A DNA stretch of 64,000 nucleotides from Amorphoplanes digitatis (GTDB lineage: Bacteria > Actinomycetota > Actinomycetes > Mycobacteriales > Micromonosporaceae), in contig NZ_JACHNH010000001.1 in the NCBI RefSeq assembly GCF_014205335.1, forward strand, positions 3,032,501-3,096,500, given 5' to 3'. Below, in pieces: positions 17,214 through 25,720 of the stretch. Made by a program: the position numbers and the translations under genes. Position 1 is the stretch's first letter, and every line of letters begins with the position of its first letter. Below the pieces are notes generated by a model. The model was not told the DNA's origin. It ran no database searches and saw only the letters and a program-made list of their open reading frames with translations.

Positions 17214-18329
17214 TCAGGCGAAGCGGGCGGCGATCCAGTCGGCGACCTGGCCGGTCGTCGCGAAGACGGTCTGGTCGTGGTTCGCCCCGTCGACGGAGAC
17301 GAAGTCCACGGGCTGGGTCTGGTATCCGGTGAGCTGGTCCAGCAGCGGTCCGGCGGTGAGGCCGTAGGGCACGGCCTCGTCGTCGGTGCCCTGGATCAGC
17401 AGCACGGGCGCGGTCGGCGCGCTCTGTGCCGGGTCGTCGTTGGCGGCGAGCTGGTCGATCACCGGCTGCGGCAACGCGCCGCCGACCAGCAGCTCCTCCG
17501 CCGTGAGGGTCTCGTAGGCGGCGAGGACCTCGTAGAGGCAGCCGCTCTGCAACACCGACGTCTTCTGCTTGGCCGGCGCCGCCAGCACGGAGTTCGGGTC
17601 GAAGGCCGGGTTGACGGCGTTCAGTCCGTACAGGCCCATCACCAGGTAGCCCTGGCCCGGTGTGCCGGGGATCAGTGGGGCGAAGATCTGCACGTTGGAC
17701 ACCGGTGCGATCGACGAGACGCCCTTGAGCACCAGTGCGCCGTCGTAGGCGGGTGCGATCTGCCCGGCGAAGAGGGCGCCCTGCCCGCCCTGCGAGTGGC
17801 CGTCGATCGCGTACTGCGTGGTGAGCTTGTTGTCGAGGTTGCGCGCCGCCTTGACGCTGTCGATCATCGCGCGGGCCTCGCTGAGCCCGACCAGGTAGGG
17901 GTGCGCTCCCGGCGTGCCGAGGCCCGGGTAGTCCGGCGCGGTGACCGTCCAGCCCTTGGCCAGCAGGGCGGCGATCGCCGCACGCGCCTCGGGCCAGAAC
18001 ACGGCCTGGCTGGCCGACGGCGCGCACTTGTCGGCCAGCCCGGTCGTGCCGTGACCCCACACCACGGTCTTGTTCTTCCGGTTGCTCTTCGGCGTCATGA
18101 CCAGGCCGGTGGCGGTGGCCGTCGCGCCGTTCAGGGCGGTGGTGGTGTACGCGATGCGCTTGCCGTTCGCCAGCGACGACAGCTCCGCTGGCAGCGTCGC
18201 CGTGCCGGAGACGATGACCGTGCCGGGGGCGATGGCCGCGCCGGCCGGGCCGCCGACGAAAAAGAGAATGGCGGCGCAGACGAGCGCGACATTAATGGCG
18301 GCCACCCATTTGAGCAGGGCAGAGTTCAC
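17214..18329 (-). CDS. Secreted alpha/beta hydrolase, secretory-lipase-like
   Basis: 371 residues with an N-terminal signal (VALVCAAILFFVGGPAGA). The alpha/beta-hydrolase core has an oxyanion-type HGTTG (about 93-97). The nucleophile elbow is GHSQGG (Ser about 177), the acid GTDDEAVP and the base GANHDQ. This arrangement matches the fungal-type secretory lipase/triacylglycerol lipase family seen in mycobacteria and Nocardia. It should hydrolyse extracellular acyl esters. It lies downstream of a beta-lactamase-fold gene on the same strand, 78 bp away. Confidence 0.85.
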   Translation of the reverse strand: MNSALLKWVAAINVALVCAAILFFVGGPAGAAIAPGTVIVSGTATLPAELSSLANGKRIAYTTTALNGATATATGLVMTPKSNRKNKTVVWGHGTTGLADKCAPSASQAVFWPEARAAIAALLAKGWTVTAPDYPGLGTPGAHPYLVGLSEARAMIDSVKAARNLDNKLTTQYAIDGHSQGGQGALFAGQIAPAYDGALVLKGVSSIAPVSNVQIFAPLIPGTPGQGYLVMGLYGLNAVNPAFDPNSVLAAPAKQKTSVLQSGCLYEVLAAYETLTAEELLVGGALPQPVIDQLAANDDPAQSAPTAPVLLIQGTDDEAVPYGLTAGPLLDQLTGYQTQPVDFVSVDGANHDQTVFATTGQVADWIAARFA

Positions 18330-18407
18330 TATCGGTCCCTTTCAGGGCTGGGTTTCTCGGGCACGGAGCAGCCCGGAAGGAATTACGAAATGGAGTGAAA
18401 AAACAGG

Positions 18408-19589
18408 TCAGGCGAAATGATCGGCGATGCGCCGCAGGGCGGTGATGGTCTCCAGGTCGCGGAGCTCGTCGTCCTGGGTGGGCCAGGCGCTGCACTTGAC
18501 GATCACGATGTCGGCGCTCGGGTCGACGAAGAGGTACTGGCCGTGCACGCCCAGGCCGGTGAAGGCCTGGAAGGCGCTGTCGCCCAGGGTCCACCACTGG
18601 TTGGAGTAGCCGTAGTGCGGGTAGCCGCTCGGGCCGAGCGACCCGACGGCGAGCTGGGGCAGGTCGCTGCCGAGGCTGCGGCGTACCCATTCGCGGGGCA
18701 CGATCTGGATGCCGTCGGCGACGCCGTCGTTCGCCATGAGCAGGCCGAGGCGGGCGACGTCGCGCGGGGTGGCGTTGAGCGAGCCGGCGCCGAGGGCGGT
18801 GCGCGGGCGCGCCCGGGTGAGCCAGTAGTAGGCGTCGCGGTCGGCGCCGATGAAGCGCCACAACCGCTTGGCCGCGTATTCCGCGAGGGTGGTCCCGGTC
18901 GCGGCCTCCAGCACCCAGCCGAGGATCTGCGCGTCGAACGTGGAGTAGTTGAAGTGCTCGCCGGGCGCGGCGGTGCGGGGCGCCGAGCGGATCAACCCGG
19001 CGACGTCGCCGCCGCCCATGACGGCCTGCTCGAAGCGCTTGATGCCGCTGTCGGGCACGTCCCACAGCTCGGGCTCGCCGACGCCGCTTGTCATATCGAG
19101 CAGCTCGGCCAGGGTGGTCTCGTCGTAGGCCGTGCCGAGGAAGTCGGGCCGGTAGTCGGTGACCCGGTCCTTGACGCTGCCGATGGCGCCGTCCGCCAGG
19201 GCGATGCAGACCAGCATCGACGTCACCGACTTGGAGATGCTGAACAGCTGCATGCGGGTGCGCGGACCGGCGAAGGCGCCGGGATAGGTCTCGTGCACGA
19301 TCTCGCCGTGGTGCAGGACGACGAACGCCGTCGTGAACGTGCGGCGGTGCAGGTCGGTCAGGGTGTGGTCGGCGTCGGCGAAGCGGTAGGTCAGGTCGAG
19401 CGGGTCGGGGCTCAGCGGCAGCGGGCGGTGCGGCCCGCTACGGGCCACGCGCTCGGTCGGCATCAGCCAGTTCATGTGGGTGAACGTCCACTCGTTGAAC
19501 GGCCGCCGCATGATCAGGTCGCCCTGCCGGTCCCACCAGGAGGGTTCCCGGGTGGTCCGGATCGCGGGCCGGTCGGTCGTGCTGGTCAT
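18408..19589 (-). CDS. Serine hydrolase, class C beta-lactamase/esterase fold
   Basis: 393 residues of the beta-lactamase (PF00144) superfamily. The catalytic SxxK is in FSISKSVTS (about 140-148), and YSTFDAQILGWVLEAATG provides the second motif Tyr-x-Ser/Thr. HYGYSNQWW near the C-terminus lies close to the position of the third motif. No signal peptide is seen, so it is probably a cytoplasmic esterase or 6-aminohexanoate-dimer-hydrolase-like enzyme rather than a resistance enzyme. Its ATG overlaps the stop of the upstream unknown gene (ATGA). Confidence 0.85.
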   Translation of the reverse strand: MTSTTDRPAIRTTREPSWWDRQGDLIMRRPFNEWTFTHMNWLMPTERVARSGPHRPLPLSPDPLDLTYRFADADHTLTDLHRRTFTTAFVVLHHGEIVHETYPGAFAGPRTRMQLFSISKSVTSMLVCIALADGAIGSVKDRVTDYRPDFLGTAYDETTLAELLDMTSGVGEPELWDVPDSGIKRFEQAVMGGGDVAGLIRSAPRTAAPGEHFNYSTFDAQILGWVLEAATGTTLAEYAAKRLWRFIGADRDAYYWLTRARPRTALGAGSLNATPRDVARLGLLMANDGVADGIQIVPREWVRRSLGSDLPQLAVGSLGPSGYPHYGYSNQWWTLGDSAFQAFTGLGVHGQYLFVDPSADIVIVKCSAWPTQDDELRDLETITALRRIADHFA

Positions 19590-20524
19590 GTCGGTCCCCC
19601 GCAGTCGTCGTCCGTGCCGTCGTCGGTGCCGTCGGTCGGGCGTGCCCGGTCGGAGATGTCGCCGAAGCTCTCGCGAAGCGTCGTGCCGCTGGTCGTGCCC
19701 ACCGGCTCGAGGTAGCTGTTCAGGATGGCGAGCACGGCCATGCCGGCCAGGTTGTCCGGGGGGCCGTCGCCGAGGACGCCGGCGCTCGGATCGCCGAGAT
19801 TGCGGATGGCGAAGCCCTCGGTGATCGCGGCGAGCATGTTGGTGAACTGGTCGAGGGTGATGCCCTCGCGCAGTTGGAAGCCGCGGGCGGCGATGGTGGA
19901 CTCGTAGATCTTCTTCCACGGGTCGAGCGCGCCCTCGTAGTTGCTGGAGATCGCGTCGTGGATGCCGTCGTTGCGGTGTGCGGTGGCGACCATCAGCAGC
20001 TGCAACCGGAACAGCGGCATGCGGCAGATGGTCTGCAGCTCGTGATAGGTGGCCCGGTCGACGACGTCGACGAAGCTGGCGTCGGTGCTCACCCAGCTGC
20101 CCCGGGTCTCGATCTCCGCGTTGTACTGCGGGTCGTAGTTCATGTCGTGGAAGATGAAGGCCAGCAGGTCGTTGAGGTAGTCGTCGTGGCAGGCCCAGGT
20201 GGAGCGGTAGGGCCCGTCGCCCTTCTGGCGCAGGAACGGCGGCTCGAGATTCTCCATCTCGCGCGAGAGCGCGCGCTCGCTGAGGAAGCGGATGCCCGAC
20301 CAGTACGGCTTACGGCCGCTCTCCGCGGCGGCCGCGGCCGCCGCCGGTTCGTCGCCGCCGAAGTGCTGCTCGATCAGGTTGGCGCCCGCCTTGAGGTACG
20401 AGGCCACCTTCGGCGAGTTGATGAGCGCGACCCGGGTAGCCTCCCGGACGCCCTTGACCCTCGTGACGATGCCAGAGAAGTCCTGATCGTAAGGGAAAGG
20501 CAGATCCTTCTTGCCGTAGGTCAT
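19586..20524 (-). CDS. Uncharacterised 312-residue protein coupled to the beta-lactamase-fold hydrolase
   Basis: Not recognised. From the ATG at 20524 the protein is mostly helical and soluble, with DLPFPYDQDFSGIV at the start and an Ala-run at about 65-72. A middle part is rich in aromatic and charged residues (WACHDDYLNDLLAFIFHDMNYDPQYN), and FQLREGITLDQFTNMLAAITEGFAIRN resembles the C-terminal helices of TetR proteins. No obvious N-terminal helix-turn-helix is present. It ends in an acidic tail (TDGTDDGTDDD). The ATGA overlap with the next gene implies a shared function. Confidence 0.65.
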   Translation of the reverse strand: MTYGKKDLPFPYDQDFSGIVTRVKGVREATRVALINSPKVASYLKAGANLIEQHFGGDEPAAAAAAAESGRKPYWSGIRFLSERALSREMENLEPPFLRQKGDGPYRSTWACHDDYLNDLLAFIFHDMNYDPQYNAEIETRGSWVSTDASFVDVVDRATYHELQTICRMPLFRLQLLMVATAHRNDGIHDAISSNYEGALDPWKKIYESTIAARGFQLREGITLDQFTNMLAAITEGFAIRNLGDPSAGVLGDGPPDNLAGMAVLAILNSYLEPVGTTSGTTLRESFGDISDRARPTDGTDDGTDDDCGGPT

Positions 20525-20656
20525 GACTCGATTGTTGTCCGATTCAACGCCCAGACAAGTGCGCACGTGCGTAGTACTCGGAGTCTAGGCCTCGCGTATT
20601 CGCCGACAGCGGTAATTATGACGTCGAGTGAGCGCGCAATAACAGAGAGGTAACAA
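20525..20656. promoter_or_regulatory. AT-richer upstream region with a perfect 10-bp palindrome
   Basis: This 132-bp gap upstream of the minus-strand gene at 20524 is much less GC-rich than its surroundings. It contains the perfect palindrome CGCACGTGCG (20562-20571) about 40 bp before the start codon, plausible as a regulator site. Promoter boxes cannot be assigned with confidence. Confidence 0.35.
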
Positions 20657-21676
20657 TTATTCGAGCGAGGTGCGGGCGATCGCACTCTCGGTGAGGCTGC
20701 CGAGCCACAGCGTGTTGCCATGCTGGCGAACGCCGGTCGTCATCACGTACCGGCCGGCCGGGCCGTGCAGCGTGCGCAGCACCGTGCCCTCGGAGTCCAC
20801 AAGGGCCGCGATGGTGTACGGCAGCGGCTGCGGCTGGAGGCGGGCGGGCAGCACCGCCGCGATCCGCCGCAGGTGCGGGTGGGGCAGCAGCTTCTCGGCG
20901 ATCGCTACCCGCGGGCTGGCCAGCGCGATCCAGTAGGTGCCGTCGCCGACCGACGACATGTTGTCCGGGTACGCGGGCAGGTCGCCCAGGTCTCGCACGG
21001 CGCCGTCCGGCAGCGAGATGCGCAGCAGCCGGTGCGACACCGTCTCGCAGACCAGCAGCGCGTCCTGCTCCGGGGTGAGCGCCACGCCGTTGGGGAAGTG
21101 GAAGCCCTCGGCCACCACTGCGGTGCGGCCGCTGCCGGGGTCGTACGCGAGGACGCGGCCGTTGGGCCGGTGTTCCAGCAGGTCGCGACGCCAGTGCGAG
21201 ACCGGGAAGCGGTTGGAGCTGTCGGTGAAGTAGACGACACCGTCGGCCGCGACGGCGGCGTTGTTGCACAGCAGGATGCGGCTGTCGCCGACCCGGTGCG
21301 CCAGGTCGGTGACGGTGCCGTCGCCGGTGATCCGCAGCAGGCCCCGGTAGGCGTCGCAGACGATCAGGCTGCCGTCGCGCGGATCGATCTCGATGCCCAG
21401 CGGCCGGCCGCCGGTGTCGGCGAGCGGCTCGGGCACGGCGCCGGCGTGCGCGTCGGGCTGCCAGCGCCAGATCCGCCCGTCCTCCGTACCGGAGTAGACG
21501 TGGCCCTCGGGGCCGACCGCGACGTCCTCCGGTCCGTGGCCGGGCACCGTCAGCAGCTCGACGTCGTCCAGGCGGGTGTCCGCCGGCGCCCACGGCCCGG
21601 TCAGCGGCGGCGGGGTGGTGGCCGGCAGCTTCACGGGCCGGATGAGCCACGGCGCGGGCGGGCGCGGAATCGTCAT
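20657..21676 (-). CDS. SMP-30/strictosidine-synthase-like beta-propeller protein
   Basis: 339 residues of the six-bladed propeller strictosidine synthase/gluconolactonase superfamily. Typical blade sequences are GPEDVAVGPEGHVYSGTEDGRIWRW and GRPLGIEIDPRDGSLIVCDAYRGLLRI, with the signature GFHFPNGVALTPEQDALLVCETVSHR. No signal peptide is present. Bacterial members are usually lactonase- or paraoxonase-like esterases; the substrate is unknown. It is single and transcribed away from the MMPL gene. Confidence 0.85.
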   Translation of the reverse strand: MTIPRPPAPWLIRPVKLPATTPPPLTGPWAPADTRLDDVELLTVPGHGPEDVAVGPEGHVYSGTEDGRIWRWQPDAHAGAVPEPLADTGGRPLGIEIDPRDGSLIVCDAYRGLLRITGDGTVTDLAHRVGDSRILLCNNAAVAADGVVYFTDSSNRFPVSHWRRDLLEHRPNGRVLAYDPGSGRTAVVAEGFHFPNGVALTPEQDALLVCETVSHRLLRISLPDGAVRDLGDLPAYPDNMSSVGDGTYWIALASPRVAIAEKLLPHPHLRRIAAVLPARLQPQPLPYTIAALVDSEGTVLRTLHGPAGRYVMTTGVRQHGNTLWLGSLTESAIARTSLE

Positions 21677-21962
21677 CCGACCATTTTGTCCTCTCCCGGC
21701 CCGGCGTCAATGATCAGGGCCGCTGGGGGACAACACCGGGTAAACCCTGATCGCGGCGTCGGGGCCGGTGGCCGGAATGTCCGGTGCGCCGCGGCGCCCG
21801 CGCCGGGTACGCGCGTTTTGCCGGTTACCGCTGTCGCCCATCCGTCCGCGGCCCGCCGGCGGCGGGATCAGGGGGCTACGCGGGTCCAGCCCGGATGTTC
21901 ACAGTCCGTGCGCTGCCTACGTTCAGGTTCGACACAGAAACCCCGACCGTAGGAGGCCCGTG

Positions 21963-24179
21963 ATGGGCAGGCGACCGGTGACCGTACGCGTGGCGAGATG
22001 GAGCGCCGAGCACCCGTGGCGCGCACTGGCGCTGTGGGTGGTCTTCGTGGCGGTGTGCTTCGTCGGCGGCAACGCCGCCGGCATGAAGGAGGCCACCGCC
22101 GAGGACATGGCGGTCGGCGAGTCCGGCCGCGCCTCGGTGATGATCGAGAACGGCGCGTTCGGCGACGAGCCGGCGATCGACAATGTACTTATCACCTCCC
22201 GCGGCGGCGCCCTGGACACCGCGGCCGCGACCGCCGCGGCGAAGGACGCGGCCGCGAAGCTGCGCGGCGTGCCCGGGGTGGCGGGGGTCGGCGACCCGGT
22301 ACCGGCGCACGACGGCTCCGCGCTGCTGCTCCCGATCACCATGAGCGGCGACCCCGAGACCGCCTCCGACCGCGTCGAGCCGCTGCGCGCGGCCACCGCG
22401 CAGGTGCAGACCGCGCATCCCGCGCTGCGGGTCGAGCAGGTCGGCGGCCCGTCGATCGGCAAGGCACTCGACGACACCCTCGGCGCCGACTTCCAGCGCG
22501 CGGAGCTGCTCAGCCTGCCCGTCACCCTGGCCATCCTGATCATCGCGTTCGGCGCGCTGATCGCCGCCGGCGTGCCGGTGCTGCTGGCGCTCTCGTCCGT
22601 CGCCGCCGCCATCGGCCTGTCCACCCTGGCCTCGCACCTCGTGCCGGCCAGCGACTCGACCGGCAGCGTCATCCTGCTCATCGGCATGGCCGTCGGCATC
22701 GACTACTCGCTCTTCTACGTCCGGCGGGAACGGGAGGAGCGTGCCAAGGGCCGCGGCCACGTCGACGCGGTCGAGATCGCGGCGGAGACGTCCGGCCACG
22801 CGGTCGTCGTCTCCGGTACGGCGGTCGTCATCGCGATGTCGGGCCTGTTCCTCGCGGGCGACGCCATCTTCTCGTCCCTCGCGGTCGGCTCGATCCTCGT
22901 CGTCGCCGTCGCGGTGATCGGCTCCCTGACGGTCCTGCCGGCGCTGCTCGCCAAGCTCGGGCGCTGGGTGGACCGGCCCCGCGTCCCGCTGCTGTGGCGC
23001 CTGACCGCCCGCCGCTCCGGCAACGGCTGGTTCTGGCCGTTCGTGCTGCGCCCCGCCCTGCGCCGGCCGCTGCCCACGCTGATCGTGAGCGTCGGGCTGC
23101 TGCTCGCCCTCGCCGCGCCGGCCCTGGGCATGCAGCTCAAGTTCCCGGGCACCGAGGACCTGCCCCGGACCACCCCGGCGATGCAGGCCTACGACCGGCT
23201 GGCCGCCGCGTACCCGAGCAACGGCACCAGCCACCAGGTGGTCGTGCAGGCGCCCGCGGCGCAGGCCGCCGCCGTCAAGGCGGCCCTGACCTCGCTGGCC
23301 ACCGGCGCCGGGAACGACGCACTGTTCGCGCCCGTCGAGGAGTCCGGTCCGAAGATCGAGGTGTCGCCCGACAAGCGGGTGAGCGTGCTGTCGGTCGCCA
23401 CGCCGTTCTCCTCGCGCAGCGACGAGGCCGGGCGCTCCCTGCACCGGCTGCGCGACGACCTGGTGCCCGCCGCCCTGGCCGGCGTGCCGGGCGTCACCTA
23501 CGCGGTCGGTGGCGACGTCGCCGGCAGCGAGGACTACGCGGCGCACATCTGGCACAAGCTGCCGATCGTCGTCCTGTTCGTACTGGTGCTGACGTTCCTG
23601 GTGATGGCCTGGACGTTCCGCTCGGTGGTCGTCGCGCTGACCTCGATCCTGCTCAACCTGCTCTCCGCCGCCGCCGCGTACGGCCTGCTGGTCCTGGTCT
23701 TCCAGCACACCTGGGCCGAGGGGCTGCTCGGCTTCACCTCGATGGGCGCGATCGTCACCTGGCTGCCGCTGTTCCTGTTCGTGGTCCTGTTCGGCCTCTC
23801 CATGGACTACCACGTCTTCGTGGTGAGCCGGATCCGCGAGGCGGTGCAGCGGGGCGTGCCGAACCGGCAGGCCGTCGCCGAGGGCATCACCGGCTCGGCC
23901 GGCGTGGTGAGCAGCGCCGCGATCGTCATGGTGGCGGTCTTCTCGATCTTCGCCACGCTGAGCACCGTCGACATGAAGCAGCTCGGCGTCGGCCTGGCCG
24001 CGGCGATCCTGCTCGACGCGACGATCATCCGGGCGGTGGTGCTGCCGTCGCTGATGACGCTGCTCGGCCCGGCGAACTGGTGGGCGCCGCGCTTCATGCG
24101 CCCCCGCGGCCGGCACGCCCTGCCCGGCGCCGGACAGCGGCTGCCGGAACCGGAGCCGGAGCTGGTCCGGGCCGGCTGA
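21963..24179 (+). CDS. MMPL/RND-family membrane exporter
   Basis: A 738-residue MMPL transporter with two six-helix halves, each beginning with one helix followed by a large extracytoplasmic domain. TM1 is at about 18-38 (ALALWVVFVAVCFVGGNAAG). The proton-relay Asp-Tyr pairs are GIDYSLFYVRRERE in the first half and LSMDYHVFVVSRIRE in the second. It is shorter than the ~950-residue mycobacterial MmpL3-type proteins and belongs to the compact actinobacterial group that exports lipids or small molecules. TAGGAGG lies 7 bp before the ATG; an in-phase GTG directly precedes it. A strong terminator follows. Confidence 0.9.
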   Translation: MGRRPVTVRVARWSAEHPWRALALWVVFVAVCFVGGNAAGMKEATAEDMAVGESGRASVMIENGAFGDEPAIDNVLITSRGGALDTAAATAAAKDAAAKLRGVPGVAGVGDPVPAHDGSALLLPITMSGDPETASDRVEPLRAATAQVQTAHPALRVEQVGGPSIGKALDDTLGADFQRAELLSLPVTLAILIIAFGALIAAGVPVLLALSSVAAAIGLSTLASHLVPASDSTGSVILLIGMAVGIDYSLFYVRREREERAKGRGHVDAVEIAAETSGHAVVVSGTAVVIAMSGLFLAGDAIFSSLAVGSILVVAVAVIGSLTVLPALLAKLGRWVDRPRVPLLWRLTARRSGNGWFWPFVLRPALRRPLPTLIVSVGLLLALAAPALGMQLKFPGTEDLPRTTPAMQAYDRLAAAYPSNGTSHQVVVQAPAAQAAAVKAALTSLATGAGNDALFAPVEESGPKIEVSPDKRVSVLSVATPFSSRSDEAGRSLHRLRDDLVPAALAGVPGVTYAVGGDVAGSEDYAAHIWHKLPIVVLFVLVLTFLVMAWTFRSVVVALTSILLNLLSAAAAYGLLVLVFQHTWAEGLLGFTSMGAIVTWLPLFLFVVLFGLSMDYHVFVVSRIREAVQRGVPNRQAVAEGITGSAGVVSSAAIVMVAVFSIFATLSTVDMKQLGVGLAAAILLDATIIRAVVLPSLMTLLGPANWWAPRFMRPRGRHALPGAGQRLPEPEPELVRAG

Positions 24180-24184
24180 CGGCA

Positions 24185-24236
24185 CGGCGGCGGCCGCACC
24201 CGGGTGACGACACCGGGGGCGGCCGCCGCCGCTTTT
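24185..24236 (+). terminator. Rho-independent terminator after the MMPL gene
   Basis: CGGCGGCGGCCGC (24185-24197) and GCGGCCGCCGCCG (24219-24231) form a perfect 13-bp stem, followed by CTTTT (24232-24236). It begins 6 bp after the MMPL stop codon. Confidence 0.88.
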
Positions 24237-24288
24237 GCACGAGGCCGGAAGATCATGGTCTACCGCGCGGCCATCGAGAGGCGAATTC

Positions 24289-24756
24289 ATGATCCGGTAC
24301 GCCCGCACTGCGGCGGTCGCCGCCGTGCTCACGCTCGGCCTGCTCACCGCGTGCGGCGAGGACGAAGCACCGAGCGTCGCGACATCCGCACCCGCCGCGC
24401 CCGGACCGGACGGTGCGAAGACCGGCTGCGCGCCGCCCGGAGAGGGCGCGCACCAGGTCGTTGCCGACGGCCGCACGGTCACCGGCGTCGCGCCCGGCCT
24501 CGGCCTGCCGGCCGGCAGCCGGATCGAGCACCTCGCCGGCGCCGAGTCGGCCGCCACCGTGACGCTGTCCGCGCCCGGGCCGGAGATCGTGCTGGAGCAC
24601 TACCGCAGGCAGGGCCCGGAGTGCGGCTACACGATCGTCAGCAACGAGGACGCGGTGCTCTACCTGACCGGGCGGGGCTGGGGCGTGCAGGTGATCACCC
24701 AGGGATCACGGTCCACTGTCGCCTTCATGGCCTCCCCCGAGCAGCCGATGGGCTAG
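24289..24756 (+). CDS. Small lipoprotein
   Basis: 155 residues. The ATG at 24289 is preceded by GAGAGG. The signal peptide ends in the lipobox LLTAC (about residues 17-21), followed by a Thr/Ala/Pro linker and a compact domain of about 110 residues (VVADGRTVTGVAPGLGLPAG, IVLEHYRRQGPECGYTIVSN). Two Cys (in TGCAPP and PECGY) could form a disulfide. No family recognised. Its TAG stop (24754-24756) lies in the outer tip of the foldback element, so the end of the protein may have been set by that insertion. Confidence 0.72.
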   Translation: MIRYARTAAVAAVLTLGLLTACGEDEAPSVATSAPAAPGPDGAKTGCAPPGEGAHQVVADGRTVTGVAPGLGLPAGSRIEHLAGAESAATVTLSAPGPEIVLEHYRRQGPECGYTIVSNEDAVLYLTGRGWGVQVITQGSRSTVAFMASPEQPMG

Positions 24757-24920
24757 GGCCCGTCCTGCCGATCATGGCGGCCTGCGCCGGGCCCAGCTTC
24801 CGCCTCGCGGCGCGGTCCGAACGGCCGAATACAACACCGGTATTCGGCCGTCCGGCCCACTTGCGACGCGAAACCTGGACCTCGGCTCGGCGTCGCCCTG
24901 ATCGGCAGGACGGGCCCTAG
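24753..24920. mobile_element. 168-bp foldback (MITE-like) palindromic element
   Basis: The outer 22 bp (24753-24774 and 24899-24920) are perfect inverted repeats beginning and ending with CTAG. The inner arms CGGCCGAATAC (24822-24832) and GTATTCGGCCG (24840-24850) are also perfect, around a 7-nt loop. The sequence between them is a diverged inverted repeat too (for example CCAGCTTCCGCCTCGC against CCAGGTTTCGCGTCGC), so the whole element folds on itself. CTAG at both tips fits a 4-bp YTAR-type target duplication as made by IS5-group transposases. It has no coding capacity. Both flanking genes converge on it and their stop codons are in its tips, so it can also act as a two-way terminator. Confidence 0.8.
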
Positions 24921-25720
24921 ACGCGGCCGCCGGACGGGTCGCCGGACAGCCGCTGGGCGATGGCGATCGGGATGATCGAGAGGATCACCAGGGCCGTCGC
25001 CACCACGTTGACGATCGGGGCCTGGTTCGGGCGGAACAGGTTGTCCATGATCCAGATCGGCAGCGTCGTGGTGGCCTGGCTCGCGGTGAAGCGGGTCACG
25101 ATGATCTCGTCGAAGCTCAGCGCGAACGCCAGCAGCCCGCCCGCCAGCAGCGCCGTCCGCATCAGCGGGAGGGTGACCCGCCAGAACGTGGTGAAGCCGT
25201 CCGCGCCCAGGTCCATCGAGGCCTCCTCGAGGTCGCCGCCGAGGCGCCGCAGGCGGGCGATCACGTTGTTGAAGACCACCACGACGCAGAACGTCGCGTG
25301 CGCCACCACCAGGGTCAGCAGCGACAGCGGCACACCGAGGATGGTGCGGAAGGCGTTGTTCAGCGCGATGCCCGTGACGATGCCGGGCAGCGCGATCGGC
25401 AGGATCACCAGCAGCGACACCGCCTCGCGGCCGAAGAAGCGGTGCCGTTGCAGCGACATGGCGGCGAGGGTGCCCAGGATCAGGGCGACGGCCGTGGACA
25501 GCAGGGCGACCACGACCGAGGTGCGCAGCGCGGCGAGCAGCCCGGCGTTGTGCGCGGCCCGGTACCACCATTCCAGGGTGAAGCCGGCCGGCGGCCAGCC
25601 GAACGCGCGGTCGGAGTTGAACGAGTTGACGACCACGACGATCAGCGGCACGAAGCCGAGCGCCAGGATGACGGCCGTGGCGATCCTCAGCGCGATCCGG
25701 GTGGTGCGGGTCAGGTACAT
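24917..25720 (-). CDS. potC: Polyamine-type ABC transporter permease (PotC-like)
   Basis: A 267-residue inner-membrane permease with about six transmembrane helices, the first at about 10-32. The EAA-loop that docks on the ATPase is DLEEASMDLGADGFTTFWRVTLPLM (about 180-204). Its start ATG shares one base with the stop of the upstream permease (TGATG), a classic coupled pair. The stop codon is provided by the tip of the foldback element. With the binding protein and ATPase upstream it forms a spermidine/putrescine-type importer. Confidence 0.9.
   Translation of the reverse strand: MYLTRTTRIALRIATAVILALGFVPLIVVVVNSFNSDRAFGWPPAGFTLEWWYRAAHNAGLLAALRTSVVVALLSTAVALILGTLAAMSLQRHRFFGREAVSLLVILPIALPGIVTGIALNNAFRTILGVPLSLLTLVVAHATFCVVVVFNNVIARLRRLGGDLEEASMDLGADGFTTFWRVTLPLMRTALLAGGLLAFALSFDEIIVTRFTASQATTTLPIWIMDNLFRPNQAPIVNVVATALVILSIIPIAIAQRLSGDPSGGRV

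Noticed and set aside
18408..19589. Antibiotic-resistance beta-lactamase
   Set aside because: The SxxK fold is present, but there is no export signal and the third motif is not a KTG; an esterase role is more likely.
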